In this document: piece by piece, positions 45,609-59,535 of the stretch
Numbering within the stretch: the first letter of the stretch is position 1
Layout: each line of letters begins with the position of its first letter
From: DASCOT01 sp965197275
GTDB lineage: Bacteria > Acidobacteriota > UBA890 > WLXD01
Direction of reading: 5' to 3'
NCBI GenBank assembly: GCA_965197275.1
Contig: CBDAMQ010000034.1
Span: 372,001 to 436,000 of the forward strand
DNA: 64,000 bases
Position numbers and translations under genes: made by a program
The notes under the pieces: model-generated
What the model was told of the DNA's origin: nothing
The model's database searches: none
What the model saw: the letters and a program-made list of their open reading frames with translations, nothing else

Positions 45609-45853
45609 AAGGGCAAGTGGTGGTGCGTCTCCGAGACGAGGTTCTCGACCCCCAAGGGGTCACGATCGGGAAGGCGTTGGCCAACCTCGGCTACGACAGC
45701 GTAGCGTCCTTGCGGCAGGGGAAGATCTTCGACGTTGAGCTGGCCACCGATGATCCGCAAGAGGCGGAACGTGAGCTAACCGCGATGGCCAAGCAGCTAC
45801 TCGCCAACCCGGTGATCGAGACTTTCGAGGTGCATGTGGGGTCGAAGGCGTAA
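45605..45853 (+). CDS. purS: FGAM synthetase subunit PurS
   Basis: 82 residues. MKGQVVVRLRDEVLDPQG, IGKALANLGYDSVASLRQGK and FDVELATDDPQEAE match PurS, the small dimer that links PurQ and PurL in the three-part FGAM synthetase of Gram-positives and many other bacteria. It overlaps purB by 4 bases and purQ by 1 base. Its presence shows this organism uses the split PurSQL enzyme rather than the single long PurL. Confidence 0.95.
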   Translation: MKGQVVVRLRDEVLDPQGVTIGKALANLGYDSVASLRQGKIFDVELATDDPQEAERELTAMAKQLLANPVIETFEVHVGSKA

Positions 45854-46593
45854 TGCGCGTCGGGGTTGTCTACTTTCCTGGCAGCAACTGCGAGCAGGAC
45901 GCTGCGTACGCATGCCGGCAGGTCGGACTCGAGGCGGAGCACGTCTGGCACAAAGAGTCGCGGGTCGATGACTTCGATGCCCTCATCCTCGCGGGTGGGT
46001 TCTCCTACGGCGATCATCTCCGGTGCGGCGCCATTGCCTGCTCGTCGCCCATCATGCCGGCGGTCGAGCGTTTCGCCGCCGACGCAGGCTTCGTACTCGG
46101 AATCTGCAACGGCTTCCAGATTCTCGTCGAGATGGGAATGCTCCCTGGCGCGTTGCTGGCGAACGACGGGCTCAAGTTCCGATGCCAGGACACCGTCATG
46201 CGCGTCGAACGCATTGACTCGCCGTTCACGAACGCCTGTGAGGTAGGCCAGGTGCTGCGCCTGAACATGGCGCACTACGAAGGCAATTACTTTGCCGAGC
46301 CCGACACGTTGCAGAGACTCGAAGCCAATGGCCAGATCGTCATGCGCTTCGGCGGCAACGCAGGAACGCCCGACGCCAACTTCAACCCGAATGGGTCGAT
46401 TGCCCACGTTGCGGCGATCAGCAACGAGGGCGGCAACGTCATGGGCCTGATGCCACATCCGGAGCGCGCCATGCAGCCGGCTCTCGGCTCGACCGATGGC
46501 CGCTTCGTGTTCGAGTCATTGCGCCGGGCGATCGAAGCGCGCAGCGGTCAAACCAGAGCGCCAGAGCTGGCGCAGGAGCCGGCAGGTGTCTGA
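45853..46593 (+). CDS. purQ: FGAM synthetase glutaminase subunit PurQ
   Basis: 246 residues, class I glutamine amidotransferase. The nucleophile Cys is in GICNGFQIL near residue 89; the His/Glu dyad is in LMPHPERAMQ near residue 201. RVGVVYFPGSNCEQDAAYAC opens the fold. It supplies ammonia to PurL through PurS. A short C-terminal tail of about 20 residues is extra. It overlaps purS by 1 base and purL by 8. Confidence 0.96.
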   Translation: MRVGVVYFPGSNCEQDAAYACRQVGLEAEHVWHKESRVDDFDALILAGGFSYGDHLRCGAIACSSPIMPAVERFAADAGFVLGICNGFQILVEMGMLPGALLANDGLKFRCQDTVMRVERIDSPFTNACEVGQVLRLNMAHYEGNYFAEPDTLQRLEANGQIVMRFGGNAGTPDANFNPNGSIAHVAAISNEGGNVMGLMPHPERAMQPALGSTDGRFVFESLRRAIEARSGQTRAPELAQEPAGV

Positions 46594-48907
46594 GGCACTC
46601 GAACGTACGCTTCCGGCCGGGGCAGTGGCTGACGAAAAGACGGCCGTTGATCACGGTATGACGGCCGACGAGTATGCTCGCGTGGTCGAGATACTGGGCC
46701 GAGCGCCGACGCTTACAGAGCTCGGTATGTACTCGGTGATGTGGTCCGAGCACTGCTCCTACAAGAGCTCGCGGGTCCATCTGCGCAAGCTCCCGAGCAC
46801 CGGGCCTGCAGTCCTGCAGGGGCCCGGGGAGAACGCTGGTGCGGTCGATCTCGGCGATGGGCTGGCGGGCGTTTTCAAAGTGGAGAGCCACAACCACCCG
46901 TCGTACATCGAGCCGTATCAGGGCGCGGCGACAGGCGTGGGAGGCATCCTGCGTGACATCTTCACGATGGGTGCGCGGCCGCTGGCGCTGCTCGACTCGC
47001 TTCGCTTCGGCAGGTTGCAAGGCGGCAAGAACCGCCATCTGCTCGACGGCGTAGTCGGCGGTATCGCCGGCTACGGCAATTGCATGGGAATCCCGACGGT
47101 AGGTGGCGAGATCTGTTTCGACTCCAGCTACGACCGCAATCCGCTGGTCAACGTCATGTGTTTCGGGGTAGCCCCGGCCGACCGCATTATCCGCGCTCGG
47201 GCAGACGGGCCCGGCAACCTCGTTGTCTACGTCGGCGCCCGCACGGGCCGCGACGGTATCTATGGCGTTAGCTTGCTTGCATCCGCCACTTTCGACGCCG
47301 AGGCCGAGGAGAAGCGGCCGGCGGTCCAGGTCGGGGATCCGTTTACCGAGAAGCTCTTGATGGAGGCTTGCCTGGAGCTCGTCGACCAGGAGTTGCTCGT
47401 CGGCATGCAGGATCTGGGTGGTGCGGGTCTGACCTGCGCCAGCGCCGAGCTGGCGTCCAACTCCAGAACCGGCATGCGCATCGATATCGCCAAGGTGCCG
47501 CGACGCGAGTCGGGATTAACGCCCTACGAGGTCATGCTCTCCGAGTCACAGGAACGCATGATGCTGGTGGTGACCTCCGAGCAGCTCGCTGACGTGATGG
47601 CGGTGTTCGACAAGTGGGATCTCAACGCCGTGGTCGTCGGGGAGATCACCGACGACGGCTTCGTGCAAGTGTTCGATGACGGGGAGCTGGTCGCCGATGT
47701 GCCGGCGCGGTCGCTGGCCGAGGATGGGCCGCGCTACGAGCGCCCGTTTATTATGCCGAGCCCGCCGCCTCCCATCGGTGGCGGCGAGTTGAAGTGCGAC
47801 GAGCATGTGCATGACGTGCTGTTCCGGCTGCTACGCGATCCGACCGTGGCGTCCAAGCGATGGGTGTTTCAGCAATACGACCAGACGGTTCGCTTCAACA
47901 CCGTGCAACGTCCTGGCGGGGAGGCGGCGGTAACCTGGCTGAAGGAGTTCGGTAGCGATGCCGCGGTGGCGCTGGCGATCGACGGGAACCCATGGTTCTC
48001 AGGCCTCGATGCAAAGCAGGGTGCCTGCCTTGCCGTTGCCGAGGCCTGCCGCAATATCGCTTGCACCGGCGCCAAGCCGCTCGGCATCACCAACTGTCTG
48101 AACTTCGGCAATCCGGAGATTGAGCTTCGAATGGGCGAGTTCACCGCTGCCGTCGAGGGGATGTCGGAGGCTTCGCGGGCGCTCGATGTTCCGGTGACGG
48201 GCGGCAACGTATCGTTCTACAACGAGACCGATGGACAGTCGATCTTGCCAACTCCGGTGGTCGGCGCGGTGGGCCGTCTCGAGCGCTACGATCGCAGTGT
48301 AGGTGCAGGATTCCAGCGAGCCGGGGACAAGGTCTTGCTGATCGGCGACGTCAGCGGCGATGAGCTCGGGCTCGGTGGAAGCGCTTACGTGCGCGTTGTT
48401 CACGCCTCGCACCCGGGTGCGCCGCCGAATATCGATCTCGATCTAGAGTCGCGCCTGCAACGGATGCTGGTCGACGCGGCCACCTCGGAGCTCCTACGAA
48501 GCGCCAAGGACTGCAGTGACGGCGGCCTGGCGGTGGCGCTGGTCGAGGCGTGCTTCGCGACCGCCGACGGTAACCGTGCCGATCGGGGGCAGGCTTCTGG
48601 TGAAGGTCCGATCGAAGGACTGCTCGGCGCGTCCGTCGATCTCGCGACCCGGTCGGGCGTTGATGATCATGCCGCGTTGTTCGGCGAGGCGCCCAGTCGG
48701 GTCTTTGTGTCCGTATGTCCCGACCATGCTGATCGCCTGGTCGAGCTTGGCTCGGTCTACGAAGTTCCGGTGCGCCTGATGGGTGAGGTGACCACGGTGC
48801 CGAAGCTCGTCGTGACGATGGACGACCGGACCGTGATCGAGCTCGGGGTGGAGTTGCTGTACGGCGCCTGGGCAGGTGCGCTGGCGACGGCGATGGAGCG
48901 CGCATAG
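46586..48907 (+). CDS. purL: FGAM synthetase synthase subunit PurL (small type)
   Basis: 773 residues from GTG 46586 (AGGAG at 46574-46578). It makes FGAM from FGAR, ATP and ammonia. Motifs: YSVMWSEHCSYKSSRVHL, FKVESHNHPSYIEPYQGAAT (ATP/Mg binding), GVGGILRDIFTMGARP, and a second AIRS-like half with KDCSDGGLAVALVEACF. The length matches the ~740-residue PurL that works with PurS and PurQ. A ~10-residue N-terminal extension precedes the family's usual start. It overlaps purF by 1 base (TAGTG). Confidence 0.96.
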   Translation: MSEALERTLPAGAVADEKTAVDHGMTADEYARVVEILGRAPTLTELGMYSVMWSEHCSYKSSRVHLRKLPSTGPAVLQGPGENAGAVDLGDGLAGVFKVESHNHPSYIEPYQGAATGVGGILRDIFTMGARPLALLDSLRFGRLQGGKNRHLLDGVVGGIAGYGNCMGIPTVGGEICFDSSYDRNPLVNVMCFGVAPADRIIRARADGPGNLVVYVGARTGRDGIYGVSLLASATFDAEAEEKRPAVQVGDPFTEKLLMEACLELVDQELLVGMQDLGGAGLTCASAELASNSRTGMRIDIAKVPRRESGLTPYEVMLSESQERMMLVVTSEQLADVMAVFDKWDLNAVVVGEITDDGFVQVFDDGELVADVPARSLAEDGPRYERPFIMPSPPPPIGGGELKCDEHVHDVLFRLLRDPTVASKRWVFQQYDQTVRFNTVQRPGGEAAVTWLKEFGSDAAVALAIDGNPWFSGLDAKQGACLAVAEACRNIACTGAKPLGITNCLNFGNPEIELRMGEFTAAVEGMSEASRALDVPVTGGNVSFYNETDGQSILPTPVVGAVGRLERYDRSVGAGFQRAGDKVLLIGDVSGDELGLGGSAYVRVVHASHPGAPPNIDLDLESRLQRMLVDAATSELLRSAKDCSDGGLAVALVEACFATADGNRADRGQASGEGPIEGLLGASVDLATRSGVDDHAALFGEAPSRVFVSVCPDHADRLVELGSVYEVPVRLMGEVTTVPKLVVTMDDRTVIELGVELLYGAWAGALATAMERA

Positions 48908-50397
48908 TGTGCGGCGTCTTCGGTATCACCGGACACTCCGAGGCCAGTCGCATTGCCTACCTGGGCCTGTACGCGCTTCAGCATCGCGGGCAGGAGAGCG
49001 TCGGGATTGCTTCGGTCGACGGGGGCGCGATGTTCGTCGAACGCGGCATGGGCCACGTTGCCGATGTGCTCGACGAGGCGAGTCTCGACCGACTCCCCGG
49101 TCGGGCGGCTATTGGCCACGTCCGCTATTCAACCGCCGGCTCAAGCAAGCTTCAGAACGCGCAGCCGATTCGCATCGGATCGCGTCACGGTGCCATAGCG
49201 GTGGGCCACAACGGCAACCTCGTCAACGCCGACCTGTTGCGCACGGCGCTCGAAGACGGCGGCGCGATCTTCACGTCCACTAGCGACACCGAGGTCATCC
49301 TCCATCTGTTCGCGCGCAGTGAGCAGGACGACGTGGAGTCGGCCCTGATCGATGCCCTCGGTCGGGTCGAGGGAGCGTACAGTCTCACGGCCCTCACGCC
49401 TTCGCAGTTGATCGGGGTGCGCGACCCGCTTGGCGTTCGACCACTGTCGATCGGTCACCTGGAGGGGGCGCTGGTCCTGGCGTCGGAAACCGCCGTCTTC
49501 GACCTCATCGGCGGCCAGTACCTGCGCGACATAGCTCCTGGCGAGATGGTCGTGTTGTCTCAGGAAGTGCGTGCCGAAGGCTCGGTGATCGACATGATCG
49601 CGGCAGGTCCGGGCGGCGCCGCCGCCGGCTATGTTTCACATCTGCCGTGGCCGTCGGTTCCGCACGCGCGGCACTGCATCTTCGAACACGTCTACTTCGC
49701 CCGCCCGGACGGATTGCTCAACGGCGAGTCGGTAATGCGGGCGCGCAAGCAGATGGGCCGGTTTCTCGGTGCCCAGGCTCCGGTCGAAGCCGACGTAGTA
49801 GTACCGGTTCCTGACGGCGGCGTCTACGCGGCCCAGGGATACTCCGAGGCCACCGGCATTCCGCTCGAGCTGGCGCTGATTCGTAACCACTACGTCGGCC
49901 GCACGTTCATCGAGCCACGACAGTCGATCCGACATTTTGGCGTCAAGGTGAAGCTCAACCCTGTGCGGGAGATGATTGCCGGCAAGCGAGTCGTCCTGAT
50001 CGACGATTCGATCGTGCGAGGCACGACCAGCGCCAAGATCGTCGAGATGATGCGCAACGCCGGTGCCGACGAAGTCCATTTCCGCGTCTCGTCCCCACCC
50101 TACGTATCACCTTGTTTCTACGGCATCGATACGCCGCACAAGCAGGACTTGATCGCCGCCAACCATTCTCTTGACGAGGTGCGGCGGCGGATCGCAGCCG
50201 ACTCGCTGGCGTACCTACGTCTCGACGGCCTACGGGAGTCCGTCGCCGGGGGCGGCGACAAATACTGTGTCGCATGCTTCACGGGCGAGTACCCGACGCC
50301 GCTGAGCGCCGAACTGGCCTCGCGGCTGGAACGCTTCGATCCGGCTGGGAACGGCCCGGCAGTTCCCACGTCGCGCGGCGACGCCGGTTTGCTTTGA
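48907..50397 (+). CDS. purF: Amidophosphoribosyltransferase
   Basis: 496 residues from GTG 48907. First step of purine synthesis: PRPP plus glutamine to phosphoribosylamine. The N-terminal Cys nucleophile is exposed directly after the start (MCGVFGITG), so no propeptide needs removing. The glutamine site has RYSTAGSS and the PRPP loop is VVLIDDSIVRGTTSAKI near residue 360. Cysteines in HCIFEHVYFARPDG, SPCFYGID and YCVACFTGEYP match the [4Fe-4S] ligands of the Bacillus-type enzyme, absent from the E. coli type. Follows purL with 1-base overlap; purM begins 40 bases later. Confidence 0.96.
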   Translation: MCGVFGITGHSEASRIAYLGLYALQHRGQESVGIASVDGGAMFVERGMGHVADVLDEASLDRLPGRAAIGHVRYSTAGSSKLQNAQPIRIGSRHGAIAVGHNGNLVNADLLRTALEDGGAIFTSTSDTEVILHLFARSEQDDVESALIDALGRVEGAYSLTALTPSQLIGVRDPLGVRPLSIGHLEGALVLASETAVFDLIGGQYLRDIAPGEMVVLSQEVRAEGSVIDMIAAGPGGAAAGYVSHLPWPSVPHARHCIFEHVYFARPDGLLNGESVMRARKQMGRFLGAQAPVEADVVVPVPDGGVYAAQGYSEATGIPLELALIRNHYVGRTFIEPRQSIRHFGVKVKLNPVREMIAGKRVVLIDDSIVRGTTSAKIVEMMRNAGADEVHFRVSSPPYVSPCFYGIDTPHKQDLIAANHSLDEVRRRIAADSLAYLRLDGLRESVAGGGDKYCVACFTGEYPTPLSAELASRLERFDPAGNGPAVPTSRGDAGLL

Positions 50398-50436
50398 TCT
50401 CGGCCTCCGTATCGACGTGCGATCGAGAGCGCTAAG

Positions 50437-51468
50437 GTGACCGACTCTCCGCGCCTGACGTACCGCGACGCCGGTGTCGACCGAGCTGCCGCGGACAGTG
50501 CCAAGCGAAGGATCTCCGAGCTCGCTCGCAGCACGCACACCGATGGCGTGATCGGAGATTTCGGGGCCTTCGGAGGGTGTTTTCGGATCGAGGCGGATGC
50601 CGACTGCGCCGTGCTCGTAGCCTCTGCCGACGGCGTAGGGACCAAGCTCAAGGTCGCCGTGATGGCGGGGGTACATGACACCGTGGGCTACGACCTAGTG
50701 GCGCACTGTGCCGACGACATTCTGGCGCAGGGCGCCCTACCGCTGTTCTTCCTCGACTACTTGGCGCTTGGCGAGATGGAGCCCGACGTGGTCGAACAGG
50801 TGGTCGCCGGCGTGGCGCGGGCGTGTCGAGACGTTGGCTGCGCCCTGCTTGGCGGTGAGACCGCCGAGATGCCCGATATGTACGCTGCCGGCGAGTACGA
50901 TCTGGCGGGTTTCATCGTCGGGCGAGCGGTGCACCCGGAGCCACTCGAAGGGGGCGGCGTTCGTCCCGGCGATAAGCTTTTGGGATTGGCCTCGAACGGA
51001 CTCCATACCAACGGCTACTCACTGGTCCGTCGGATCCTGTTCGAAACTGCCGCCATGGACATCCACGCGCAGGTCCCGCAGTGGGGCCAGACGGTGGCCG
51101 AAGAGTTGCTGCGTCCGCATCGCTCGTACGTTTCGTCCCTTCGGCCGTCACTCGAGCGGTGCGACCTGCAGGGATTGGCTCACATTACCGGCGGCGGCAT
51201 CCCGGGTAATCTGCCGCGTGCCTTGCCGCGTGGCTGCGGCGCGCGCCTGGATGCCACTGCGTGGGAGGTGCCGGCGGTGTTCACGACGCTCGCAGACCTC
51301 GGCGGCGTTCCCGACGATGACATGTGGCATACGTTCAACATGGGGATCGGTATGATCGCGATCGTGCGGCCGGGGCGTGCCGAATCACTGCTGGCCGAAT
51401 GGCGCGAAGCAGGCGAGGCGGTCTTCGAGATCGGTGAGGTGGTTACCGGGGAAGGTGTCGAGCGTTGA
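50437..51468 (+). CDS. purM: AIR synthetase
   Basis: 343 residues. Converts FGAM to AIR with ATP. LTYRDAGVDRAAADSAKRRI begins the chain; ADGVGTKLKVAVMAG is the ATP-binding loop near residue 68; GGETAEMPDMYAAGEYDLAGF and HITGGGIPGNLPRALP complete the signature. Length is normal. It shares a 4-base overlap with purN (TTGA). A 40-base gap after purF suggests separate ribosome initiation at GTG 50437. Confidence 0.96.
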   Translation: MTDSPRLTYRDAGVDRAAADSAKRRISELARSTHTDGVIGDFGAFGGCFRIEADADCAVLVASADGVGTKLKVAVMAGVHDTVGYDLVAHCADDILAQGALPLFFLDYLALGEMEPDVVEQVVAGVARACRDVGCALLGGETAEMPDMYAAGEYDLAGFIVGRAVHPEPLEGGGVRPGDKLLGLASNGLHTNGYSLVRRILFETAAMDIHAQVPQWGQTVAEELLRPHRSYVSSLRPSLERCDLQGLAHITGGGIPGNLPRALPRGCGARLDATAWEVPAVFTTLADLGGVPDDDMWHTFNMGIGMIAIVRPGRAESLLAEWREAGEAVFEIGEVVTGEGVER

Positions 51469-52073
51469 ACCTCGGCGTGCTCATCTCCGGTCGAGGCTCG
51501 AACATGATCGCGATCGCGTCCGCGTGCGCGTCGGCCGACTACCCGGCTCGAGTCGCCATCGTCGTTTCCAACCGGCCCGGTGCCGCGGGGCTGCAACGGG
51601 CGGCTGAGATGGGGTTGAAGACGGCGGTCGTCGATCACGATCGCTACGATGATCGCGGGTGCTTCGAGACCGCACTTGCCGAGTTGTTGCACGCCGAGCA
51701 GGTCGATCTGGTCTGTCTGGCGGGGTTCATGCGGTTGCTGACCCCGCAGTTCGTCGATGCGTTCCCGCAGCGCATTCTCAATGTGCATCCGTCGCTGTTG
51801 CCGGCCTTCCCGGGTCTGGATGCCCAACGGCAGGCCTTCGATTACGGTGTGCGTTTCTCGGGCTGTACGGTTCACCTGGTCAACGACGAGCTCGATGCCG
51901 GACCGATCATCTGCCAGAGTGCGGTGGCGATCGAGCCCGGCGACACGGAGAACGTCCTCGGCGCGAGAATCCTGCAGCAGGAACATCGACTCTATCCGGA
52001 GGCGATACGCTTGTTCGCGGAAGATCGAATTCGCGTCGTAGGCCGCCGTGTCGAGATCCGGCCCCGGAGGTAG
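51465..52073 (+). CDS. purN: Phosphoribosylglycinamide formyltransferase
   Basis: 202 residues from TTG 51465, overlapping purM. Formyl-THF-dependent GAR transformylase. LISGRGSNMIAI, VSNRPGAAGLQRA, LAGFMRLLTPQFVDAFPQRI, NVHPSLLPAFPG (catalytic His) and VNDELDAGPII (Asp) are all in place. Last gene of the coupled purine run; the rest of the de novo pathway except purH (63956) is not in this window. Confidence 0.95.
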   Translation: MNLGVLISGRGSNMIAIASACASADYPARVAIVVSNRPGAAGLQRAAEMGLKTAVVDHDRYDDRGCFETALAELLHAEQVDLVCLAGFMRLLTPQFVDAFPQRILNVHPSLLPAFPGLDAQRQAFDYGVRFSGCTVHLVNDELDAGPIICQSAVAIEPGDTENVLGARILQQEHRLYPEAIRLFAEDRIRVVGRRVEIRPRR

Positions 52074-52111
52074 CGTCCGACAGGGCTCGCGCGGCGGACC
52101 ACTCCCAGTGG

Positions 52112-52131
52112 GGGGAGCCGGCTTGCTCCCC
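52112..52131 (+). terminator. Hairpin between purN and tyrS
   Basis: GGGGAGC (52112-52118) pairs with GCTCCCC (52125-52131) around CGGCTT. No T-run follows, so this may be a terminator, an attenuator of tyrS, or neither. No T-box landmarks are seen. Confidence 0.35.
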
Positions 52132-52177
52132 TGTCGACCCGGCAACTTGCAACGAACCTCGGCTACAGGACACTAAC

Positions 52178-53401
52178 GTGCCGTTTCAGTCCGTGAACGC
52201 GCAGATGGACGCGCTTCGCCAGGGCGTCGTGGATCTGGTCAGCGAGGAGGAGCTCGCCGCGAAGATCGAGCGCTCGCGGCAGCACGGAAAACCGCTGGTG
52301 GTCAAAGTCGGGTTCGATCCGTCCGCGCCGGACATTCATCTTGGCCACACGGTGGTCATACGGAAGATGAAACAGTTCCAGGATCTCGGCCACGAGGTGG
52401 TGTTCGTGGTGGGGGATTTCACCGGTATGATCGGTGACCCGTCGGGGCGGTCAAAGACACGACCGCAGCTGACGCCGACGGAGATCAAGGCCAACGCCGA
52501 CACCTACCGCAGGCAGGCCTTCCGCATTCTCGACGCCGAGCGTTCCCGCACCGAGTTTAACTCCAGCTGGCTGGGCGAGCTCGGATCCACTGGGATCATC
52601 CGCTTGGCGGCGAAGTACACGGTGGCACGCATGATGGAGCGCGACGATTTCAAGAAGCGCTACGCGAGCCAGCAGCCAATCGCAATCCACGAGTTCCTCT
52701 ATCCACTCGCTCAGGCTTACGATTCGGTGGCTCTGGAGGCCGACGTGGAGATGGGCGGCACCGACCAGCTCTTCAACCTCCTCGTGGGGCGCGACATCAT
52801 GCGTGAGCACGGCCAGGAACCGCAGGTGGTCATTACGATGCCGCTGCTAGTCGGCACCGACGGCGTCGACAAGATGAGCAAGTCATTGGGCAACTACATC
52901 GCCATCGAGGACACACCGGACGAGATGTACGGGAAGGTGATGTCGCTGTCCGACGACACCATGTGGACCTACTGGCAGCTTTGCACCTCGCTCGGCGACG
53001 ACGCCATCGACGCGTTCCGCAGCGAAGTCGGCGAGGGATCCGCACACCCTAAGGCCATCAAGCAGCGACTGGCGCGCAGCATCGTCGCCGATTGCTACGA
53101 TGAGGATGCTGCCACCTCCGCCGAGGCGGAGTTCGAGCACGTGTTTGCGGAGCGCGCGTTGCCGAGCGACATTCCGCAGCACCGGATCGACGCTGCCGAC
53201 TCCGTGTGGATTGTCGAAGCCATACGCGATTGCGGCTTCGCGGCTTCCAACGGCGAAGCGCGCCGTCTTGTTAAGCAAGGGGCTGTATCCCTCGACGGCG
53301 AGCGCGTCGCAGAAGAAACCGCCAAGGTGCCGGCCGATGGGGCCGAACGCGTGCTCAAGGTCGGCAAGCGTCGATTCGCGCGCTTGGTCGTTGGCCCGTG
53401 A
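52178..53401 (+). CDS. tyrS: Tyrosyl-tRNA synthetase
   Basis: 407 residues from GTG 52178 (AGGA at 52167-52170; ATG 52205 is a shorter alternative). Class I core with the HIGH equivalent in DIHLGHTVVIRKMKQFQDLG near residue 50 and the KMSKS loop (DKMSKSLGNYI) near residue 233. The GDFTGMIGDPSGRSKTR stretch is typical of the bacterial TyrRS subgroup represented by TyrZ/HP-type enzymes. An S4 tRNA-binding domain forms the C-terminus (SNGEARRLVKQGAVSLDGER). Attaches tyrosine to tRNA-Tyr. It ends just before the rRNA operon promoter. Confidence 0.95.
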   Translation: MPFQSVNAQMDALRQGVVDLVSEEELAAKIERSRQHGKPLVVKVGFDPSAPDIHLGHTVVIRKMKQFQDLGHEVVFVVGDFTGMIGDPSGRSKTRPQLTPTEIKANADTYRRQAFRILDAERSRTEFNSSWLGELGSTGIIRLAAKYTVARMMERDDFKKRYASQQPIAIHEFLYPLAQAYDSVALEADVEMGGTDQLFNLLVGRDIMREHGQEPQVVITMPLLVGTDGVDKMSKSLGNYIAIEDTPDEMYGKVMSLSDDTMWTYWQLCTSLGDDAIDAFRSEVGEGSAHPKAIKQRLARSIVADCYDEDAATSAEAEFEHVFAERALPSDIPQHRIDAADSVWIVEAIRDCGFAASNGEARRLVKQGAVSLDGERVAEETAKVPADGAERVLKVGKRRFARLVVGP

Positions 53402-53490
53402 ATCGGTGCCCTGGCGGGCGCTGATCGGGATTGAAGCCAGGGCCGCACGGCGCGACGCATGGTGGAAACCGTGGTCGCCACGCCCGTTGC

Positions 53491-53514
53491 GGGCCCTACC
53501 GGCCGTTTTTTTTG
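53491..53514 (+). terminator. Probable terminator after tyrS
   Basis: CGGGCC (53491-53496) can pair, with one bulge, with GGCCG (53502-53506), followed by eight T residues (53507-53514). The long T-run makes termination likely despite the short stem. Confidence 0.65.
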
Positions 53515-53526
53515 CTGCCTCGCGGC

Positions 53527-53554
53527 TTGCGACGCCCGACGGGGCTGTTACAAT
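53527..53554 (+). promoter_or_regulatory. rRNA operon promoter
   Basis: TTGCGA (53527-53532) and TACAAT (53549-53554) are separated by 16 bases, a near-consensus sigma-70 promoter ahead of the 16S gene. The run CCGCTTGTCTCTGG after it fits a start with a C/G-rich discriminator. Leader length is about 180 bases. Confidence 0.75.
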
Positions 53555-53673
53555 GCCCGCTTGTCTCTGGGAGCGCTTGTGCTTCAGAGAGGCCACCACG
53601 GTTTGACCGCCGTGGGTTCCTGCGCTCTGAAGTCGGTGGTCGCGAGGCTGTAACAGGCCTTCCGGCATTCCCC

Positions 53674-53688
53674 GGTTCTTTGAAAACT
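53674..53688 (+). promoter_or_regulatory. boxA-like antitermination motif in the 16S leader
   Basis: GGTTCTTTGAAAACT resembles the NusB/NusE-binding boxA. Near copies, TGTTCTTTGACAG (55581-55593) and GGTTCTTTGACAATCG (55903-55918), stand before the tRNAs and before 23S. Confidence 0.65.
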
Positions 53689-53740
53689 GAATAGCGTGCA
53701 CATGCCTGCAACGACCTGAACTGTGCGGGGCAAACCTCTC

Positions 53741-55284
<1,544 letters not shown>

Positions 55285-55637
55285 CAAGGAGTGATTGGGC
55301 GCAAGCCCACACACTCAACCCAACAGTACCCGTGAGTCGGATTCCGTCTCGAGTCGCTTCGGCAACTCGAGATAGAGCTCGCACCCACGGTTTGATCAAG
55401 ATTGCTCAGCACAGTCGAGTCTGAGCTAGCTGGCACGCTATTCAGTTTTGAGAGAACCGGGTACTCTCAGTGACCCGTCGTTCGCCGAATGATTCATTCA
55501 CCGAATACAGTCATTCGACGGCGTTGTTCATTCAAGTAGCTGTGAATTCATTCGATGGATTGCGGCCACTCAATGAACTTTGTTCTTTGACAGCCGGTCT
55601 CAGCAAGGGGTGCCTCAGGTGCCTCGAGCGGCCTTTT
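55285..55637 (+). other. 16S-tRNA spacer with processing stems
   Basis: TCTCGAGT (55347-55354) pairs with ACTCGAGA (55365-55372), and GGGC/GCCC flank GCAA at 55297-55308. The second half has several ATTCATT/CATTCG motifs (55480-55560) and a boxA-like site. No gene is visible. Confidence 0.7.
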
Positions 55638-55714
55638 GGGCCTATAGCTCAGTTGGCTAGAGCGCACCCCTGATAAGGGTGAGGTCCCTGGTTCAAATCC
55701 AGGTAGGCCCACCA
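55638..55714 (+). tRNA. ileT: tRNA-Ile (GAT)
   Basis: 77 bases with encoded CCA. The acceptor stem GGGCCTA pairs with TAGGCCC; the anticodon loop reads CTGATAA (GAT), and the T-arm has GGTTCAAATCC. Standard cloverleaf inside the rRNA operon. Confidence 0.97.
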
Positions 55715-55742
55715 CTTTCGCTCGACTCGCGTTGGGCACCTT

Positions 55743-55815
55743 GGGGAATTAGCTCAGTTGGGAGAGCGCCGGCTTTGCAAGCCGGAGGTCACCGGTTCGA
55801 GCCCGGTATTCTCCA
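55743..55815 (+). tRNA. alaT: tRNA-Ala (TGC)
   Basis: 73 bases up to the discriminator A. The acceptor GGGGAAT pairs with ATTCTCC (one G-U pair); the anticodon loop is TTTGCAA (TGC) and the T-loop GGTTCGAGCCC. CCA is not fully encoded here (CCT follows), unlike tRNA-Ile. Confidence 0.96.
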
Positions 55816-56050
55816 CCTGTTCCGCTCGGAGTCGCGCGCCAGCTTTCGAGGTGGCGCGTCACTGCTGGCGGAACCCGGACCTCGCTCCAGGGTTCTCCGG
55901 CCGGTTCTTTGACAATCGAATAGACAGGGTAACCACTTGAAGCATTTTTCTAGCTTCAGAGTGCGTGTCTAGGCTCTTTATTGCTAAGAAATGAGGTCCG
56001 GCCGAGTCATTGTGTTCACCGCGAGCATCTGCTCGGGGTGAATGAGTTTA

Positions 56051-59079
<3,029 letters not shown>

Positions 59080-59207
59080 ATCATTCACCGCGCGCAGATG
59101 TGTCTGTACGACACTGCTGACATATCAGTGCGACGCGTATGTTCATTCATACAACTGCACTGACTGTCGATGCGCGGTGAGCACGCTCGACCGATTCATT
59201 TCGGCAT

Positions 59208-59226
59208 CACGTCGCAGTGCGACGTG
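59208..59226. repeat. Inverted repeat in the 23S-5S spacer
   Basis: CACGTCGC and GCGACGTG are perfect 8-base arms around AGT. It probably folds in the pre-rRNA and marks a processing site. Confidence 0.6.
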
Positions 59227-59271
59227 CACAACGGAGCGTAGACGCGCAACTCACCTTGTCTATTCGAATTT

Positions 59272-59389
59272 TCTCGGTGACTGTAGCGGAGAGGTCACAC
59301 CCGTTCCCATTCCGAACACGGTAGTTAAGCTCTCTAGCGCCGATGGTACTGCATGGGTGACTGTGTGGGAGAGTAGGTCGTTGCCGAGT
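59272..59389 (+). rRNA. rrf: 5S ribosomal RNA
   Basis: About 118 bases. CTCGG at the 5' end pairs with CCGAG at the 3' end. Conserved CCGTTCCCATTCCGAACACGG (loops B/C region) and GCGCCGATGGTACTGC near the middle. Ends approximate. Confidence 0.93.
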
Positions 59390-59400
59390 TATTCTTGAAG

Positions 59401-59430
59401 CCCCGGGGCATCGAGATGCCCCGGGGTTTT
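59401..59430 (+). terminator. Rho-independent terminator of the rRNA operon
   Basis: CCCCGGGGCAT (59401-59411) pairs with ATGCCCCGGGG (59416-59426) around CGAG, followed by TTTT (59427-59430). A strong terminator 11 bases after 5S. Confidence 0.93.
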
Positions 59431-59535
59431 CTTGTATTGACCGCCGGGCAGGAGGGCGCCCGCGTCTGTCTTGTGGCTCCATACACCGTGTTAGCATCGG
59501 TGGATTCGACACCAACGCGGTGGAGCGTCGAGAAC

